Below, one piece after another: positions 7,600-15,333 of a stretch of 37,366 nucleotides of DNA (the first letter of the stretch is position 1; each line of letters starts with the position of its first letter). Source of the DNA: Actinomycetota bacterium. GTDB taxonomy: Bacteria > Actinomycetota > Actinomycetes > Actinomycetales > Microbacteriaceae. Below the pieces are notes generated by a model. The model worked only from the letters and a program-made list of their open reading frames with translations, did no database searches and was not told where the DNA came from. The stretch lies in assembly GCA_005777405.1 (NCBI GenBank), contig SXMH01000179.1, positions 1-37,366 of the forward strand. Direction: 5' to 3'. A program made the position numbers and the translations under genes.

Positions 7600-8901
7600 T
7601 TACGGGTTGTCGATCGCGTCTTGCACGAGCGCCATGAACTCCTCAGCCGAGAGCTGGCCGGTGACGAGCAGTGCGGCGTTGGTCGACGAGACAGAGCTGG
7701 CCTTCGCCGGGAAGAGCGCCTCGAACCAGAGCACACTGTCGGTGCTGGTCGAGATCTCGTCGGCGATCGTCTGCGAGATCGCGGGCAGCTCGACCTCGAC
7801 GTCGGCGACGAAGCCGGTGATCTGACCCTGTTCGAGCGCCGCGTTGCCGTAGCCCTCACCGATGCACTTCAGCCACTCGGCGACGTCTTCGGTGTAGGTC
7901 TGCGAGCCGAAGGTGGCGGGCAGGCCGACGTTCGAGGGGTACGCGTCGATGCTGCCGGCGCCGCCCTCGACGGCCGGAAACTTGAAGAAGCCGACGTTGT
8001 CGGCACCGATCTCGTTGCCCTCGCCGTTGATGTTGCCAAGCAGCCAGCTGCCCATGTAGATCATGACGGCATTGCCCGTGAGGAACTCGTTGCTTGCACT
8101 GTCGTAGTCGAGCGATGCGACGTTGTCACCGAAGTAGCCGGCGGCACCGAGGTCAGCAATCGCCTGCGCGGCGGCCACGTACTCGGGGTCGGTCAGCTTG
8201 GCTTCGCCATCGGCGACCTTCTGCAGGGCGTCGCCGCCGAGCGAGCGGAAGAGGTAGCCCGAGACGAGGCGCGTGAGCGGCCATCCCTGCTCGCCCGAAG
8301 CGGCAAAGGGCGTGTAGCCCGCCGCCTGAGCCTCGCCAGCGACCGTGAGCAGCTCGTCCCACGTCGTGGGAACAGCCCAGCCGTTCTCTTCGAAGATCGC
8401 CGTGTTGTAGAAGATGCCTTCGATGTTGTACTGGAAGGGCAAGAACGAGAACTCGCCACCGTAGAGCTTCTTGATGGTCGAGACGGCGCCTTCGGCCACC
8501 TTGTCGCGAACACCGAGCTCGGTCATGGCCTCGTCGAGGTCGAGGACGACGCCGGCGTCGACGAGCTTGGCGCCCTCAGCCGGGTTGCCACCCGCGGAGA
8601 ACATCGGCGGCAGACCGCCCTGGCTCGCGAGCAGCTGCATCTGGGCGTCGATCTCGGCCTGGGGGATCGAGTTGATCTCGAGCGGCAGAGCGGCGTTCGC
8701 GTCTGCACACACACCGTCGACGAGCGCCTGCAGCACGGGCTCGGTCGTGGTGTTCTCAGCGTTCTTCGTGAACAGGAACGACTCGGGCTCGGTGGTCGCG
8801 CCGCCGCCGCCTGCACAGGCGCTCAGCAGCATGGCACCGGCGCCCGCGACAGCGAGCGAGGTGAGGATGGGGCGCCGGAGACGCCGGGGTGCTGTGGTCA
8901 C
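7600..8901 (-). CDS. Sugar ABC transporter substrate-binding lipoprotein
   Basis: This is the extracellular solute-binding protein of the importer (SBP family 1), 433 residues. A basic N-terminus (APRRLRRP) and hydrophobic stretch lead to the lipobox LLSAC, with the lipid-anchored cysteine at residue 29. A Gly/Thr-rich linker and the binding-protein fold follow. The GTG at 8901 is chosen because AAGGAGG lies five to six bases upstream. An upstream ATG at 8931 falls inside the operator and has no ribosome site. The gene heads a three-gene operon and diverges from the GH3 gene across a promoter with an almost perfect LacI-type operator, so import and glycoside cleavage are probably induced together. 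Confidence 0.94.
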   Translation of the reverse strand: MTTAPRRLRRPILTSLAVAGAGAMLLSACAGGGGATTEPESFLFTKNAENTTTEPVLQALVDGVCADANAALPLEINSIPQAEIDAQMQLLASQGGLPPMFSAGGNPAEGAKLVDAGVVLDLDEAMTELGVRDKVAEGAVSTIKKLYGGEFSFLPFQYNIEGIFYNTAIFEENGWAVPTTWDELLTVAGEAQAAGYTPFAASGEQGWPLTRLVSGYLFRSLGGDALQKVADGEAKLTDPEYVAAAQAIADLGAAGYFGDNVASLDYDSASNEFLTGNAVMIYMGSWLLGNINGEGNEIGADNVGFFKFPAVEGGAGSIDAYPSNVGLPATFGSQTYTEDVAEWLKCIGEGYGNAALEQGQITGFVADVEVELPAISQTIADEISTSTDSVLWFEALFPAKASSVSSTNAALLVTGQLSAEEFMALVQDAIDNP

Positions 8902-8927
8902 TTTTCCTCCTTGAAAGGTGGGCGTCT

Positions 8928-8980
8928 CCAATTGAGACGTTTCAATTGGTGAGAGTAGACGGGCTCTCCCGTGGTGTCAA
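8928..8980 (-). promoter_or_regulatory. Promoter of the sugar ABC operon with 22-bp LacI-type operator
   Basis: On the reverse strand a consensus -35 box TTGACA (8975-8980), a 17-bp spacer and a -10 box TACTCT (8952-8957) are followed after two bases by a 22-bp inverted repeat (8928-8949). The repeat has arms CCAATTGAGAC and GTTTCAATTGG with one mismatched pair. The operator covers the expected transcription start. It also lies upstream of the divergent GH3 gene, so one site may control both. Confidence 0.78.
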
Positions 8981-9050
8981 GTGCGGATGCTCCCCCGCAC
9001 TTCTGCGGGCACGAGGCCCATGGCGCCCCCTATGGGGCAGAATCGCGAAC

Positions 9051-11465
9051 ATGGTTGGAACGTCACAAAACGATGACGATCGCTCGTCGGGCATCTTGCC
9101 TGCCACGGTCGCTCCCCCTCGTCCTCGCGCTGCTGCAGCGCGGCGCGCAGCGGCTGTGCTCGAGGGTCTCACGCTCGAGCAGAAGCTCGCACAACTCGTC
9201 GGGTTGTGGGCCGGTGCTTCTCGAGCGGGCGGCGGCGTCGCCCCCATGCAAGATCGCCTGCTCGACGATTCGCGCCACCTCGAGAGCTTTGCGGCGCACG
9301 GTCTCGGCCAGCTCACGCGGCACTACGGCACCACGCCGCTCGACGCGCTTGACGCCCGAGAACTGCTGCGTGAACGGCAATCGTGGCTCACCGAGCAAGC
9401 CCCGGGACTCGGCGCGATCGTGCATGAGGAGACACTCACGGGGCTGCTCGTGTGGGGCGCGGCGGCGTTTCCGACCCCCTTGGCGTGGGGGGCGACGTGG
9501 AGCCCGGCCCTCGTACGCGAGCTAGGCGAACTCATCGGGGCAGACATGGCCGCGCTGGGCATCCACCAGGGCCTCGCTCCGGTGCTCGACGTCATTCGCG
9601 ACGTGCGCTGGGGGCGTGTGGAGGAGTGCATCGCAGAGGATCCCCTGCTCGTCGGCGCCATTGGCAGCGCCTACGTTGCGGGCCTCGAGTCACAAGGTCG
9701 AGTGGCAACGCTCAAGCACTTTGCGGGCTACTCGGCGTCGCGCGGGGGGCGCAACATCGCTCCGGTGTCGATGGGCCGGCGCGAGCTCGAAGAGGTCTTC
9801 CTGCCGCCCTTCGAGCGCGCGATTCGCGAGGGCGGCGCCAGGTCAGTTATGAACTCGTACTGCGAGATCGATGGGGTGCCTTCGGTCGCCGACCCCTGGC
9901 TCTTCACCGAGGTGCTGCGCGAGCGGTGGGGCTTCACCGGCACTGTTGTCGCCGACTACTTCGCCATCGACTTCCTCACGGTCAACCATCGCGTAGCCGA
10001 GACGGCACACCACGCGGCAGCGCTTGCGCTCGAAGCGGGCATCGATATCGAACTGCCGACCGGCAAGGCCTACATGGGCCCCCTTGCCGAGGCGGTGCGC
10101 TCGGGCGACGTGGATGCCGCGCTCGTCGATCGCGCAGCCCTCAGGGTGCTCGAGCAGAAGGCGCAACTGGGCCTTCTCGGGCCGCTCGACGACGAGAGCA
10201 TTGTGCCCGAACTCGTGCCACAGGGCGCGATTGACATCAACGGGCCGGCTCATGACGATCTCGCACGTCGACTCGCCGAAGCTTCCATCGTGCTGCTCGC
10301 GGGCGCCGAGGCGCTGCCATTGCGCTCCGCTGATGGCACGCCGCCGCGGCGCATTGCTGTCGTCGGGCCGGTCGCCGAGAGTCGCGAGAGCCTGCTTGGC
10401 TGCTACAGCTTCATCAATCACGTGCTTTCGCGACACCCCGATGATCCGTGGCGCCTCGACGTTCCAACGATCGCCGAGGCTCTCGCCAGCGAATTTGACC
10501 GCGCACAGCTCGTCACAGAACGAGGCTGCGCGATCGCCCCCGGCCTCGTGGGCGACGAGCCTGAGAGCGACGCCGACGTCGAGGTGGGCATCGCTGCCGC
10601 GGTGCTCGCGGCGGGCTCAAGCGACCTCGCGGTGCTTGTGCTTGGTGACCGCTCGGGCATGTTCGGGCGCGGCACCTCTGGGGAAGGCTGCGACGTCGTC
10701 ACGGCCGAGCTTCCCGGCGATCAACGCCGCCTGGCCGAGGCTGTGCTAGCTACTGGCACCCCGACGGCGCTCGTGGTCGTCTCAGGACGCCCGTACGTGC
10801 TCGACGGTCTCGTCGATCGTGCAGTCGTCACGGTGCAGGCCTTTCTGCCAGGGCAACGGGGCGCGGAGGCAGTTGCGGGCGTGCTGAGCGGCAGGCTGGT
10901 GCCCAGCGGGCGTCTACCGGTGAGCATCCCGTCGCGATCGAATCCTCATCCGAGCTCGTACTTGCGACCCTTCTTGGGCGGCCCCACCGGAGTGAGCAGC
11001 GCCGACCCCACTCCGCGATTCGCCTTTGGCTTCGGTCTCTCAACGACGAGCTTCACCGTTGAAGTGGTGTCAGCGCCGAGCGGTGACCGGCCAGTGGATG
11101 CCGCGCTCGAGATCGACGTGCTCGTTCGCAACACGGGCGAACGCGCGGGGGTCGAGGTAGTGCAGGTCTATGCCGCCGGTCGGGTGTGCAGCGTGACGCG
11201 GCCCGAACGAGAGCTCGTGGCATTCGAGCGCGTGCATCTTGAACGACACGAACAGCGTCGACTGCGTGTGCGCATTCCGCCGCGCGCATTGTCGTTCATC
11301 GATCGGCGCGGCGACCGCGTCGTGGAGCCCGGTCCTCTCGAGCTGGTTCTCGCGCCCGACGCCCTCGCCGCACCGCACGCGACGGTCGCGCTGAGGCTCA
11401 CCGGCACGCGCCGTGTCCTGGTCGATGATGACTACTCGCACGCGAGTTGGAGCCCGGTGCCGTGA
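9051..11465 (+). CDS. GH3 beta-glycosidase (beta-glucosidase or beta-xylosidase like)
   Basis: This is a GH3 exo-glycosidase of 804 residues that probably cleaves terminal beta-linked glucose or xylose from plant oligosaccharides or glycosides. The N-terminal barrel starts near residue 40 (LTLEQKLAQLVG). The substrate-binding Lys-His pair is at 222-223 (LKHFAGYS) and the predicted nucleophile is Asp302 in VVADYF. The alpha/beta sandwich domain runs from about 410 to 650, and a fibronectin type III-like domain follows at about 710-790. No signal peptide is seen, so the substrate is probably imported first. The frame is open back to 8889, but 9051 is preferred because the upstream part crosses the operator and promoter; CAGAAT, seven bases before the ATG, may be a -10 box for a leaderless message. 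Exact linkage preference cannot be read from sequence. Confidence 0.92.
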   Translation: MVGTSQNDDDRSSGILPATVAPPRPRAAAARRAAAVLEGLTLEQKLAQLVGLWAGASRAGGGVAPMQDRLLDDSRHLESFAAHGLGQLTRHYGTTPLDALDARELLRERQSWLTEQAPGLGAIVHEETLTGLLVWGAAAFPTPLAWGATWSPALVRELGELIGADMAALGIHQGLAPVLDVIRDVRWGRVEECIAEDPLLVGAIGSAYVAGLESQGRVATLKHFAGYSASRGGRNIAPVSMGRRELEEVFLPPFERAIREGGARSVMNSYCEIDGVPSVADPWLFTEVLRERWGFTGTVVADYFAIDFLTVNHRVAETAHHAAALALEAGIDIELPTGKAYMGPLAEAVRSGDVDAALVDRAALRVLEQKAQLGLLGPLDDESIVPELVPQGAIDINGPAHDDLARRLAEASIVLLAGAEALPLRSADGTPPRRIAVVGPVAESRESLLGCYSFINHVLSRHPDDPWRLDVPTIAEALASEFDRAQLVTERGCAIAPGLVGDEPESDADVEVGIAAAVLAAGSSDLAVLVLGDRSGMFGRGTSGEGCDVVTAELPGDQRRLAEAVLATGTPTALVVVSGRPYVLDGLVDRAVVTVQAFLPGQRGAEAVAGVLSGRLVPSGRLPVSIPSRSNPHPSSYLRPFLGGPTGVSSADPTPRFAFGFGLSTTSFTVEVVSAPSGDRPVDAALEIDVLVRNTGERAGVEVVQVYAAGRVCSVTRPERELVAFERVHLERHEQRRLRVRIPPRALSFIDRRGDRVVEPGPLELVLAPDALAAPHATVALRLTGTRRVLVDDDYSHASWSPVP

Positions 11466-11532
11466 CGAACAGCCGCCGATACGAGCCGCGCTCATCGTGC
11501 ATTACAGTGAGCCCACACCGGCAGGAAGGTCG

Positions 11533-12561
11533 ATGATGGCGCGCGTCAGCATCCGCGAGGTCGCGGCTCTTGCCGACGTGGCTCACGGCACCGTCTCGAA
11601 TTTTCTCAACCACCCCGAACGGGTCTCTGCCGACAAGCGAGAACGCATCCAGCGGGCCATCGATCAGCTCGGATACATCCGCAACAACGCGGCGTGGCAG
11701 TTGCGGCTCGGGCGCAGCGGCATGATCGCGTACCTTGCCCCCGACGTCAGCAACCCCTTCTTCGCGACGATCGCCGAGGGTGTCGAGCGGCGAGCGTCAG
11801 AGCACGAGCTCGGCGTCTCGATCGCGAATTCGCATCGTTCGCGCGAGCGTGAAGACGCCTACATCGCTCAGTTCGAGTCGCAGCGTGTGCAAGGCATGCT
11901 CGTATCGTCACACCATCCCATCGAAGATCGCCTTCGTCGGCTGCACGAACGGGGCACGCCCACCGTTCTCGTCGGGCAACGATCGAGCGACGACTCGCTG
12001 TCGTCGATTTCTATTGACGACCGCACCGGGGGCCGACTCGCCGCAGAGCACTTGCTCTCCCTCGGCCGTCGACGCATCGCCTTCGTCGGAGGCCCGCTTG
12101 GCATCCGTCAGGTTGCCGACCGCTTTGAAGGGGCGAGTTCGGCGATCGGGGCCTCGGGTACAGCGACGATCGAAGTCATTCCGCAGAACGAACGCACGCT
12201 CTCGGGTGGTCGCGAAGTGGGCCGCCTCATCGGCGAACGCAGCATTGAGCGCAGACCCGACGCGATCTTCGCCGTCAACGATCTGCTCGCACTCGGCATC
12301 ATGCAAGAGCTCGTGGTGGGCCACGGCATTCGCGTGCCCCATGACATCGCGATCATCGGATACGACGACATCGAGTTCGGCGAGGCCTCCCTTATTCCCC
12401 TCAGTTCGATCCGCGCCCCGCACGAAGACTTCGGCGTCGCGGCGGTCGATCTGCTCGTGAACGCGATGGCTGGCGACCACGAGGGTGAGCGTCACATCGT
12501 CTTCCCGCCCGAGCTGGTCGTGCGCGCATCGACCGCGGGTGGGGCCGGCCTCAGCGGCTGA
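11533..12561 (+). CDS. LacI-family transcriptional regulator (second of two)
   Basis: This repressor has 342 residues from the ATG at 11533; a second ATG at 11536 is equally possible, and AGGAAGG at 11523-11529 serves either. The helix-turn-helix is SIREVAALADVAHGTVSNFLN, followed by HPERVSADKRERIQ, close to the first LacI protein at 792 (VGTVSNVLNRPDRVSAD). The effector domain has the normal IAYLAPDVSNPFF start and an IIGYDDIEFG stretch. It follows the GH3 gene by 67 bases in the same direction, with TACAGT (11503-11508) as a possible separate -10 box. It is the better positional candidate for control of the ABC/GH3 genes, but shared control with the first LacI protein is possible. It ends in an 11-bp tail-to-tail overlap with the next gene. 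Confidence 0.93.
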   Translation: MMARVSIREVAALADVAHGTVSNFLNHPERVSADKRERIQRAIDQLGYIRNNAAWQLRLGRSGMIAYLAPDVSNPFFATIAEGVERRASEHELGVSIANSHRSREREDAYIAQFESQRVQGMLVSSHHPIEDRLRRLHERGTPTVLVGQRSSDDSLSSISIDDRTGGRLAAEHLLSLGRRRIAFVGGPLGIRQVADRFEGASSAIGASGTATIEVIPQNERTLSGGREVGRLIGERSIERRPDAIFAVNDLLALGIMQELVVGHGIRVPHDIAIIGYDDIEFGEASLIPLSSIRAPHEDFGVAAVDLLVNAMAGDHEGERHIVFPPELVVRASTAGGAGLSG

Positions 12562-12565
12562 GGCC
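12547..12565. terminator. Bidirectional hairpin holding both convergent stop codons
   Basis: GGCCTCAG, loop CGG, CTGAGGCC form a perfect 8-bp stem. The TGA of the LacI gene (12559-12561) is in the right arm, and the TGA of the opposite gene (12551-12553 on the reverse strand) is in the left arm. The site may therefore act as a shared terminator inside the coding overlap. T tracts are absent. Confidence 0.5.
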
Positions 12566-13900
12566 GAGTCTCTCTCGCCGGCCGCGCCAGCCGAGGGCTG
12601 CGACTCCGGCGATGAGTACGGCAATGGCGAGGGAAGCGAGCTGCGAGGGTTCAACGCTCGATCCGGTCGCGGCGAGTTCGGCCTCCTCACCCGCCACGGT
12701 GATGTCGACCGCACCCACTTCAACGCCGTCGAGCAGCAGAACGATGCGGTGAGCTCCAGCCGGTGTGTCAGCGGGAATCGTCACCGTGGTCGAGAGGGTT
12801 CCGTCGGCGTTCGACGTTGCGCTGCCGAGGGGCACGGGCGTGGACTGCAGTTCGAGTTCGTACTCGGTCGAGAAGAGCAGGCCCCACACGTTGACGTCGA
12901 TCGTCGCTCCCGGAGCAACGGTGCTCGAGCCCCCCGCACTCACGGTGGGCTCGGCGATGCGGCCACTCGGTGCAGTCGCGATGACATAGGACTGCGTGTT
13001 CGCTGCCTGCACCGTCGCGACCGCGTAGACAACTTCGCCCACCAGCGAGCGGGTCATCGCCAGACTGCTGCCTGTCGCGCCGGTGATCTCGGTGCCGTCT
13101 TCGAGATACCACTGCCAGTCGACCGCTGTGGGGCTGGGGCTCCAGGAGCTCGAGTCGAGAGTGGCCGTAAGAGTGCCAGCGAGCGTGAACTCGCCGCTGA
13201 GCTGCGGGTGGTCGCCGGGGATGAACGAACCCAGGCGCACAGTGTTCGAGAACGGCGAGTTGAGAGTGACATACGTGCTTGCCGTGGGCGCCGTGAGGGT
13301 CGCGATGACGTAGACCGGCGTGCCCAGCAGGTCGACAGTTGCCGTCAGCGAAGCACCCGTTCCCATCTCGGCGTTGGTGTCGACGCGATACCACGTGAAC
13401 TCGACGTCGTCAGGGCTCGGGGTGATGCCGCTCGTGTCGATCGAGGCGGAGAACGATGTGCCGATGACACCCGAGCCGACAACCGTCGGCTGTGGCACTC
13501 CGGCGAACTCCGCCAGTCGCACGGTGTTCGAGAATGCCGAGTTCAGGGTGACGTAGTTGCCCGTGTCGGGCGCCGACAGTGTGGCGATGACGTAGACGGG
13601 GGTGCCCAGCAATGCCGTCGTGGCCTCGAGAGTCGCTCCGGTGCCGATCTGCGCGTTCGTGTCGACGCGGTACCAGGTGTAGTCGACGCCCGTGGGTGTG
13701 GGGGTGACGCCGGTCGTGTCGAACGATGCCGAGAACGATGTGCCCACGACACCCGATCCCGCCACCGTCGGTGAGCCGACGTTCGAGAACTCGCCCGCAG
13801 CATTCGCCGCGGACACGGGAGCGACGAGCCCGAGAAGAACGCTGAGCGCGAGGGCCGCGAGGGCTCCGGCAGTTCGGCGGGCGCGAGAGCGAGGGGTCAC
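12551..13900 (-). CDS. Secreted repeat protein with LAATG cell-wall sorting signal
   Basis: This is a 449-residue exported surface protein of unknown role. A signal peptide covers about residues 1-35 (basic RSRARR, hydrophobic core, cleavage near ANAAG). Two closely similar Ig-like units with an exact 94-residue period follow (about 43-136 and 137-230; shared GTSFSAS, TWYRVDTNA, LGTPVYVIATL and FSNTVRL), then a diverged third unit (about 232-317) and a fourth beta domain (about 318-405). The C-terminus has LAATG at 409-413, a hydrophobic span (about 419-436) and a basic tail (RGRRERLGLSR), the layout of a sortase substrate; LAxTG is the class E form used by high-GC actinobacteria. The start is GTG with GGAG five bases upstream. 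No sortase gene lies in the window. It may display the cell to plant polymers (inference). Confidence 0.85.
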   Translation of the reverse strand: MTPRSRARRTAGALAALALSVLLGLVAPVSAANAAGEFSNVGSPTVAGSGVVGTSFSASFDTTGVTPTPTGVDYTWYRVDTNAQIGTGATLEATTALLGTPVYVIATLSAPDTGNYVTLNSAFSNTVRLAEFAGVPQPTVVGSGVIGTSFSASIDTSGITPSPDDVEFTWYRVDTNAEMGTGASLTATVDLLGTPVYVIATLTAPTASTYVTLNSPFSNTVRLGSFIPGDHPQLSGEFTLAGTLTATLDSSSWSPSPTAVDWQWYLEDGTEITGATGSSLAMTRSLVGEVVYAVATVQAANTQSYVIATAPSGRIAEPTVSAGGSSTVAPGATIDVNVWGLLFSTEYELELQSTPVPLGSATSNADGTLSTTVTIPADTPAGAHRIVLLLDGVEVGAVDITVAGEEAELAATGSSVEPSQLASLAIAVLIAGVAALGWRGRRERLGLSR

Positions 13901-14040
13901 GAGAACTCCAAAGGGGGGTCAGGAGCGAGTGCGCTTGGGTGAGGGATGCTCTGAGTTCGACAGTAGACGATGCGCACAGTGAGCGCACCACTGTCGCGAC
14001 AACGAATTGCGCCGCCCGTGGACGAGCGCGTCGTGGATGC

Positions 14041-15333
14041 TCAGCCGAGCCTGCGCACCCGTTCGAGCACATCAACAGGGCCCACCTGGCCGCCCTTGAA
14101 CAGCATCTCGATGCCGTCGATGTGGGGCGCTTGGGCGGTAACGCGGCACAGCACGACGTTGTCGACTGGATTCGCAGCGATGGACACCGAATCGACGCCG
14201 ACTCGAGCGGCAACGTGCCCCGACGTATCACCGCCGCAGACGATGATCCTCCTGGTGAGTCCGGCTGCAAGCGCTGCGGTGATGGCGCGCGCCGACGCTT
14301 CGGCGATCGCCGACACCGCGGATGATGGGTCCGACACATCGACCCCGTCAGCGTCGAGCACGACACTCGTGCCGGCGTCGAGCAGGAGCAGCGCTGCGTC
14401 GACTGCCTCGGTCGACTCGACGAGCGGAAGCGGCAGTACCGCCCAGCCGTGCGATCGAGCGTGTTCGATCTGCTCGCGGGTGCGAGGCGACCGGCTTCCC
14501 GAGACGGTGAGGACGGGAGCGGTCGCAGGGCCAGTCGTGGCAACCTGGCGTGTACCCTCGAGCCCTGCCACCGCAGAGTCGGTGCGGGGCCTCGTTCGGG
14601 CGAGCGCGGCGCTGAGACCACCGGAGCCGAGAACGAAGCGAGGCGAGGTGTCGGCGGCGAGCATCCACAGCGCTTCGCCCAGCAGCGCGAGGTGATTGTC
14701 ATCGAGAGCATCGAGCACGAGGGCGGCGTGTTCGGATGACTGCACGAGGCGCGCCACACCTGCCGCCGACTCGTAGACCGTGAGAGGCAACTCACCGATC
14801 GGAAGCGCGGTCTGCGCCGAGAGATGCACGGCGAGTTGCGACTCGGTCATGGGAGTCGAGGGGTGCGTCGACATGGTCGGTTGCCGGTCGAGGCGGTACA
14901 CGACGTCACCCTCGGCGGCGAAGTGATGCCCGAACAGCGTGAAGCGGCCGAAGTCGGGCTGCGCGAACAGCAGTGGCACGGTCGCGTCACCACAGCGACC
15001 GCGAGCGAGCTCGAGCACACGGCCGAGGTTGCCGATGGTCGGTGACGAATCTGCGGTCGAACAAGCTTTGTACTGCACGATCTGAGCACCGACCGAGAGG
15101 AGGAGGTCGAGTGCCTCGCCGACCTCTCGCTCGATCGCGGCCGTCGGAAGCGACCGTGCGACACCAGCGATGCCGACGAGTGGAGTACCTGCGCTCGCGA
15201 GGAGCTCAGGGGAAGGAGTGCCCAGAAACAAGGTGCCGGCCCAGCCAGATCGCGCGAACTGCAGCAGCACATCGATGCTGCCGGTGAGGTCATCGCCGTA
15301 GAACGCGACATCAGGCCGCGCGAGCTCAGCCAC
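14041..15333 (-). CDS. Four-carbon acid sugar kinase family (DUF1537), 3-oxo-isoapionate kinase candidate
   Basis: This 430-residue kinase is close to the usual length of about 420. The N-terminal acid-sugar-binding domain carries YGDDLTGS (about 12-19) and YKACSTADSSPTIGNLG. The C-terminal nucleotide-binding domain has VLGSGGLS, VCGGDTSG and a final FKGGQVG, all hallmarks of the DUF1537/OtnK family that phosphorylates acid sugars such as erythronate, threonate or 3-oxo-isoapionate. The start is a GTG at 15333 that overlaps the end of the RuBisCO-like gene by eight bases; the longer open frame upstream is only a shadow of that gene. The tight coupling to an RLP points to OiaK, which makes the 4-phosphate used by OiaC or OiaX in the D-apionate pathway. 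The family is certain; the substrate is inferred. Confidence 0.9.
   Translation of the reverse strand: MAELARPDVAFYGDDLTGSIDVLLQFARSGWAGTLFLGTPSPELLASAGTPLVGIAGVARSLPTAAIEREVGEALDLLLSVGAQIVQYKACSTADSSPTIGNLGRVLELARGRCGDATVPLLFAQPDFGRFTLFGHHFAAEGDVVYRLDRQPTMSTHPSTPMTESQLAVHLSAQTALPIGELPLTVYESAAGVARLVQSSEHAALVLDALDDNHLALLGEALWMLAADTSPRFVLGSGGLSAALARTRPRTDSAVAGLEGTRQVATTGPATAPVLTVSGSRSPRTREQIEHARSHGWAVLPLPLVESTEAVDAALLLLDAGTSVVLDADGVDVSDPSSAVSAIAEASARAITAALAAGLTRRIIVCGGDTSGHVAARVGVDSVSIAANPVDNVVLCRVTAQAPHIDGIEMLFKGGQVGPVDVLERVRRLG

Noticed and set aside
7488-7859. N-terminal extension of the MalF-type permease up to 7859
   Set aside because: This part overlaps the binding-protein gene in another frame, has no permease features, and a good ATG with a ribosome site exists at 7487.
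8902-8931. ATG start of the binding protein at 8931
   Set aside because: The codon lies in the operator palindrome and lacks a ribosome site, while the GTG at 8901 follows AAGGAGG.
12485-13774. 429-residue forward open frame
   Set aside because: It is antisense to the repeat-containing surface protein; its Arg/Gly-rich translation has no domain and only mirrors the repeats of the real gene.
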